Assembly (NCBI GenBank): GCA_030618325.1 | Contig: JAUXDP010000132.1 | Coordinates: 1 to 8,727 of the forward strand | Length of the DNA stretch: 8,727 bases | Direction: 5' to 3' | Source: Methylococcaceae bacterium | GTDB taxonomy: Bacteria; Pseudomonadota; Gammaproteobacteria; Methylococcales; Methylomonadaceae | In this document: positions 6,390-8,727 of the stretch, piece after piece | Numbering within the stretch: position 1 is the first letter of the stretch | Layout of the letters: every line of letters starts with the position of its first letter | Notes under the pieces: generated by a model | The model's input: the letters and a program-made list of their open reading frames with translations, nothing else | What the model was told of the DNA's origin: nothing | The model's database searches: none | Made by a program: the position numbers and the translations under genes

Positions 6390-8547
6390 CTGATGGATTG
6401 CTTCCTTCGGGGTCTTTACATTCATTAAAAAAATCGTAGTAGTCGAGTGCTTCCAAAATACCTTCGGCAAAAGGTTTCTCTGCAAAATAGATACGATCCA
6501 CATCCACCAGTTGAGACAGCTCTTCGTGATGCCGGTTAGCGACCACTGCTGCTAAAGTATTACCTCGAATCATATCTTCGTCAGCACCAGAACCTCCGGC
6601 CACAAAGATACGCCTCAGTGGGATGCGCCATCGATCCGCGATATAGCGCAACGCTAATCCTTTAGATGCACGTAGTGGCATAATATCCAGAAACTGACCA
6701 AAAGCTACTTGAACATATACAGCCTGCTCTCCTGCGTGAAGTAAACTTCTAATCTCTTCGATATCTGCAATCTCAGGATCTATGAAGTAACTCAGTTTGA
6801 AGCGGCTTTGTTCTGACTTTGATTGTCGTTTCAAACCTGGAAAATCTTCTAATATTTGCTTTACTTTATGCGGTGTCCATTGATAATCAATATGCCTAGA
6901 CCAGGCAATATCGGCAGTCAGCTTAGGTGCATAGTAAATTTCAGTACCACCACTGGTAATTAAAATATCCGGCTCTGGAATCTTGTGCTTCTTCATTAGC
7001 TTCAAAGCCATGTCCAGCCGACGTCCGGTAGCAATAGCAAATTTGGTGCTCTTGCGATGCTTGCGTAACACGCTAATAAGCTGCGGCAAGGCTCCAGCAT
7101 TACCAAGCAGGTTTTGATCCAGATCACTGACAATCGCCCGATCGTAATAAAGCACCGAACGTCGTGTAACAGGTTCACGAACTAACTGTTCAGAGCGTTC
7201 CACAATAGGTCTTATTAATTGCAAATAGCGCTTGGCATGACCCTCCCAAGTATAGTGGTCACGTACGCCTTTTAATCCCTGTTTTACACACTGCTGCCAA
7301 AGTTTTTTATCTTGAAGTAACTTTAACAAGGCGGCGGAAATAGATTCATATTCTAGTGAATCAATTAAAAAACCGTTCTGACAGTTACCAATAATATCTC
7401 GGGGACCACCATCTTCCGTTGCCACGATAGGCAAGCCAGATGCAGCTGCTTCGATCAACGTTAAGCCAAACGGTTCAGTGAGTGCCGGATTAACAAATAC
7501 GCCCCCTGATGCAGCCGCCATTCTATAAATAAGAGGAACTTGATCACGGCTATGATGTTTTGGCATGGCGACCTTGCTGTAGATGTCATGACGATCAATG
7601 GCCACCAATAGCCCATGGAATACTTCTTGCGCCCCATCTTCCAGTTCATCGATATCATCACGATTACCGGCAATAATAATCAGATTTGCTAACGCCTGTA
7701 ATTGGGGGGATTGCCCATAAGCTTCCACCAGCATAATAATATTTTTTCGTTTATCTGGGCGAGATAAAGCCAAAATAATGGGCTTGTGCGGCTCCTTTAA
7801 ATGGTGGGTAATTTCCTTAAACAGTGGCAAGTCTAATTCTTCACCCGATGCGGGTATAAATCTTGTTAAATCAGTCCCAGGGGGCACCACTCGCATCTGC
7901 TCAGGCTGATAATAATCGTAAAGTTCGTATTGTTCCTCAATCTCCTGATGGGTGCTGGTAATGACGCGTTCCGCTGTGGCCAAGGCCAATTCTTCTGCCT
8001 CAATACGGCGCACCATGTTATACCTCTCTTCTATTTCATCATGAGACAGCCCACTAGCCAATAAACGATGGCGCTTTACTCGTCCCAGAGAATGTCCGGT
8101 ATGAATTAGTGGCACACCCAATAAATTGGTTAAATGCGCCCCAACATAACCTCCATCTGCGTAGTGGCTATGGATGATGTCAGGCAATAACTCATTATCC
8201 CTGAAGAAGCGCGCAACATTATCGGCAAAACCATCCAAATGATCCCACAGTTGCTCCTTGGCAATATATTCATCAGGGTCAGTATTGATGCGCACGATTC
8301 GGAGATTATCCGACAAGATTTCGATGGGCTCAGCATAATCATCGGCAACATTATCATCGACTACTCGTAAAGTGATCAGATCAACTCGAGCGACTTCGGG
8401 TTGACTAGCCAGTGCTTGGGCAAGTTCCAGGACATAGAGGATTTGCCCACCAGTGTCAGCATCACGCCCCAACTCTAGATTTTTGCCACGGATCAAGCCG
8501 TGAATGCTGAGTAAGGCAATATATAATTGGTTTGTTTGTTCGTTCAT
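6382..8547 (-). CDS. sps: Sucrose-phosphate synthase with C-terminal HAD-like domain
   Basis: Makes sucrose 6-phosphate from UDP-glucose (or ADP-glucose) and fructose 6-phosphate. The 721-residue protein is close in size to the Synechocystis enzyme. A GT4 glycosyltransferase fills residues 1 to about 450: DTGGQ (31-35), HSHYADGG (126-133), HTGHSLGR (149-156), the SRPDKRKN phosphate-binding segment (262-269), and the E358-x7-E366 motif. A HAD phosphatase-like domain follows (about 465-705) with D475/D477 (SDLDQN), T507 (ATGRR) and K629 (ASKG). Its fourth motif reads GGSGAD (651-656) instead of GDSGND, losing one metal-binding Asp and the Asn, so phosphatase activity is doubtful. MNEQTN at 8547 gives the expected start, but no Shine-Dalgarno sequence is seen. 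First gene of the sucrose operon. The nucleotide-sugar preference cannot be read from sequence. Confidence 0.93.
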   Translation of the reverse strand: MNEQTNQLYIALLSIHGLIRGKNLELGRDADTGGQILYVLELAQALASQPEVARVDLITLRVVDDNVADDYAEPIEILSDNLRIVRINTDPDEYIAKEQLWDHLDGFADNVARFFRDNELLPDIIHSHYADGGYVGAHLTNLLGVPLIHTGHSLGRVKRHRLLASGLSHDEIEERYNMVRRIEAEELALATAERVITSTHQEIEEQYELYDYYQPEQMRVVPPGTDLTRFIPASGEELDLPLFKEITHHLKEPHKPIILALSRPDKRKNIIMLVEAYGQSPQLQALANLIIIAGNRDDIDELEDGAQEVFHGLLVAIDRHDIYSKVAMPKHHSRDQVPLIYRMAAASGGVFVNPALTEPFGLTLIEAAASGLPIVATEDGGPRDIIGNCQNGFLIDSLEYESISAALLKLLQDKKLWQQCVKQGLKGVRDHYTWEGHAKRYLQLIRPIVERSEQLVREPVTRRSVLYYDRAIVSDLDQNLLGNAGALPQLISVLRKHRKSTKFAIATGRRLDMALKLMKKHKIPEPDILITSGGTEIYYAPKLTADIAWSRHIDYQWTPHKVKQILEDFPGLKRQSKSEQSRFKLSYFIDPEIADIEEIRSLLHAGEQAVYVQVAFGQFLDIMPLRASKGLALRYIADRWRIPLRRIFVAGGSGADEDMIRGNTLAAVVANRHHEELSQLVDVDRIYFAEKPFAEGILEALDYYDFFNECKDPEGSNPSDE

Positions 8548-8590
8548 AATTATTTTTTATTTAATCTACGTAAGTCTAATAAATTGATGA

Positions 8591-8614
8591 CTTATCCAGA
8601 AACTGACCGATAAG
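8591..8614. promoter_or_regulatory. Inverted repeat upstream of sps (candidate operator)
   Basis: CTTATC (8591-8596) and GATAAG (8609-8614) are exact inverted arms separated by 12 bases, 44 to 67 bases before the sps start. A dyad of this size suits a dimeric regulator. The gap lies just downstream of a possible -10 on the minus strand (CATAAT, 8622-8617). Six-base arms in AT-rich DNA can occur by chance, so this is weak. Confidence 0.25.
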
Positions 8615-8616
8615 CA

Positions 8617-8622
8617 ATTATG
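8617..8622 (-). promoter_or_regulatory. Candidate -10 of the sps-spp-fruK-ams operon
   Basis: On the minus strand CATAAT matches TATAAT at 5 of 6 positions. It would start transcription near 8610, giving a leader of about 60 bases before sps. The -35 region (TTTTAA at 16 bases) is poor. The rest of 8548-8727 is AT-rich with no recognisable gene; the true promoter could be elsewhere in it. Confidence 0.25.
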
Positions 8623-8727
8623 TCATACCACTCCACCATTAAAATATAAATTGGCTGCAGCTTGTGAGAAATTTAATGTAGGTCTAGTCTTTCACGATTA
8701 AAAGGATTACAGCGTTGCAGTTTTTTG

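Noticed and set aside
6390..6503. Longer Spp N-terminus starting at 6503 or 6425
   Set aside because: The added residues are the sps gene read in another frame, have no ribosome site and are not part of the HAD phosphatase fold.
1..8727. CRISPR array, tRNA/rRNA genes, transposase, phage or toxin-antitoxin genes
   Set aside because: No regularly spaced repeats, no tRNA-like cloverleaf, and no coding region of these types could be seen.

Overview
The window looks like chromosomal DNA of a gammaproteobacterium, most likely a methane-oxidising (methanotroph) relative of Methylobacter, Methylomonas or Methylotuvimicrobium. This is inferred from gene content. The suhB, trmJ and cysE products match the gammaproteobacterial families closely. 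The sps-spp-fruK-ams order is the sucrose operon known from Methylotuvimicrobium (Methylomicrobium) alcaliphilum. No search could be run, so the genus is a guess. The DNA is moderately AT-rich by eye.

Left part (1-2496). suhB (inositol monophosphatase family; in E. coli also a transcription antitermination factor) is read leftward and ends at a good intrinsic terminator. Beyond the terminator, at the window edge, lies a long imperfect palindrome. trmJ (tRNA 2'-O-methyltransferase) is read rightward from a TTG start and overlaps cysE (serine acetyltransferase) by 8 bases. The 86-base gap between suhB and trmJ holds plausible divergent extended -10 promoters.

Junction (2497-2674). No gene is visible. 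A C-rich/G-rich hairpin and a perfect 20-bp palindrome lie between the convergent cysE and ams genes. The palindrome touches the ams stop codon. Neither structure has the U-tract of a classical terminator; both look like dispersed palindromic repeats.

Right part (2675-8547). Four leftward genes form one operon. Sucrose-phosphate synthase (sps) makes sucrose 6-phosphate from UDP-glucose and fructose 6-phosphate. Sucrose-phosphate phosphatase (spp) releases sucrose. Amylosucrase (ams) can turn sucrose into an alpha-1,4-glucan plus fructose. Fructokinase (fruK) would return the fructose as fructose 6-phosphate. Together they would make sucrose as an osmolyte or carbon store and link it to glycogen-like glucan. 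sps/spp overlap by 8 bases and spp/fruK by 4; ams follows fruK after 26 bases.

The main anomaly is that fruK carries one in-frame TGA at codon 133, with an otherwise intact fructokinase on both sides in the same frame. It is either a recent nonsense mutation or a base-call error. A second point is that the C-terminal phosphatase-like domain of Sps is visibly paralogous to Spp but has a degenerate fourth HAD motif, so the separate Spp probably does the phosphatase work. The system itself is a known one; I see no clearly undescribed system.
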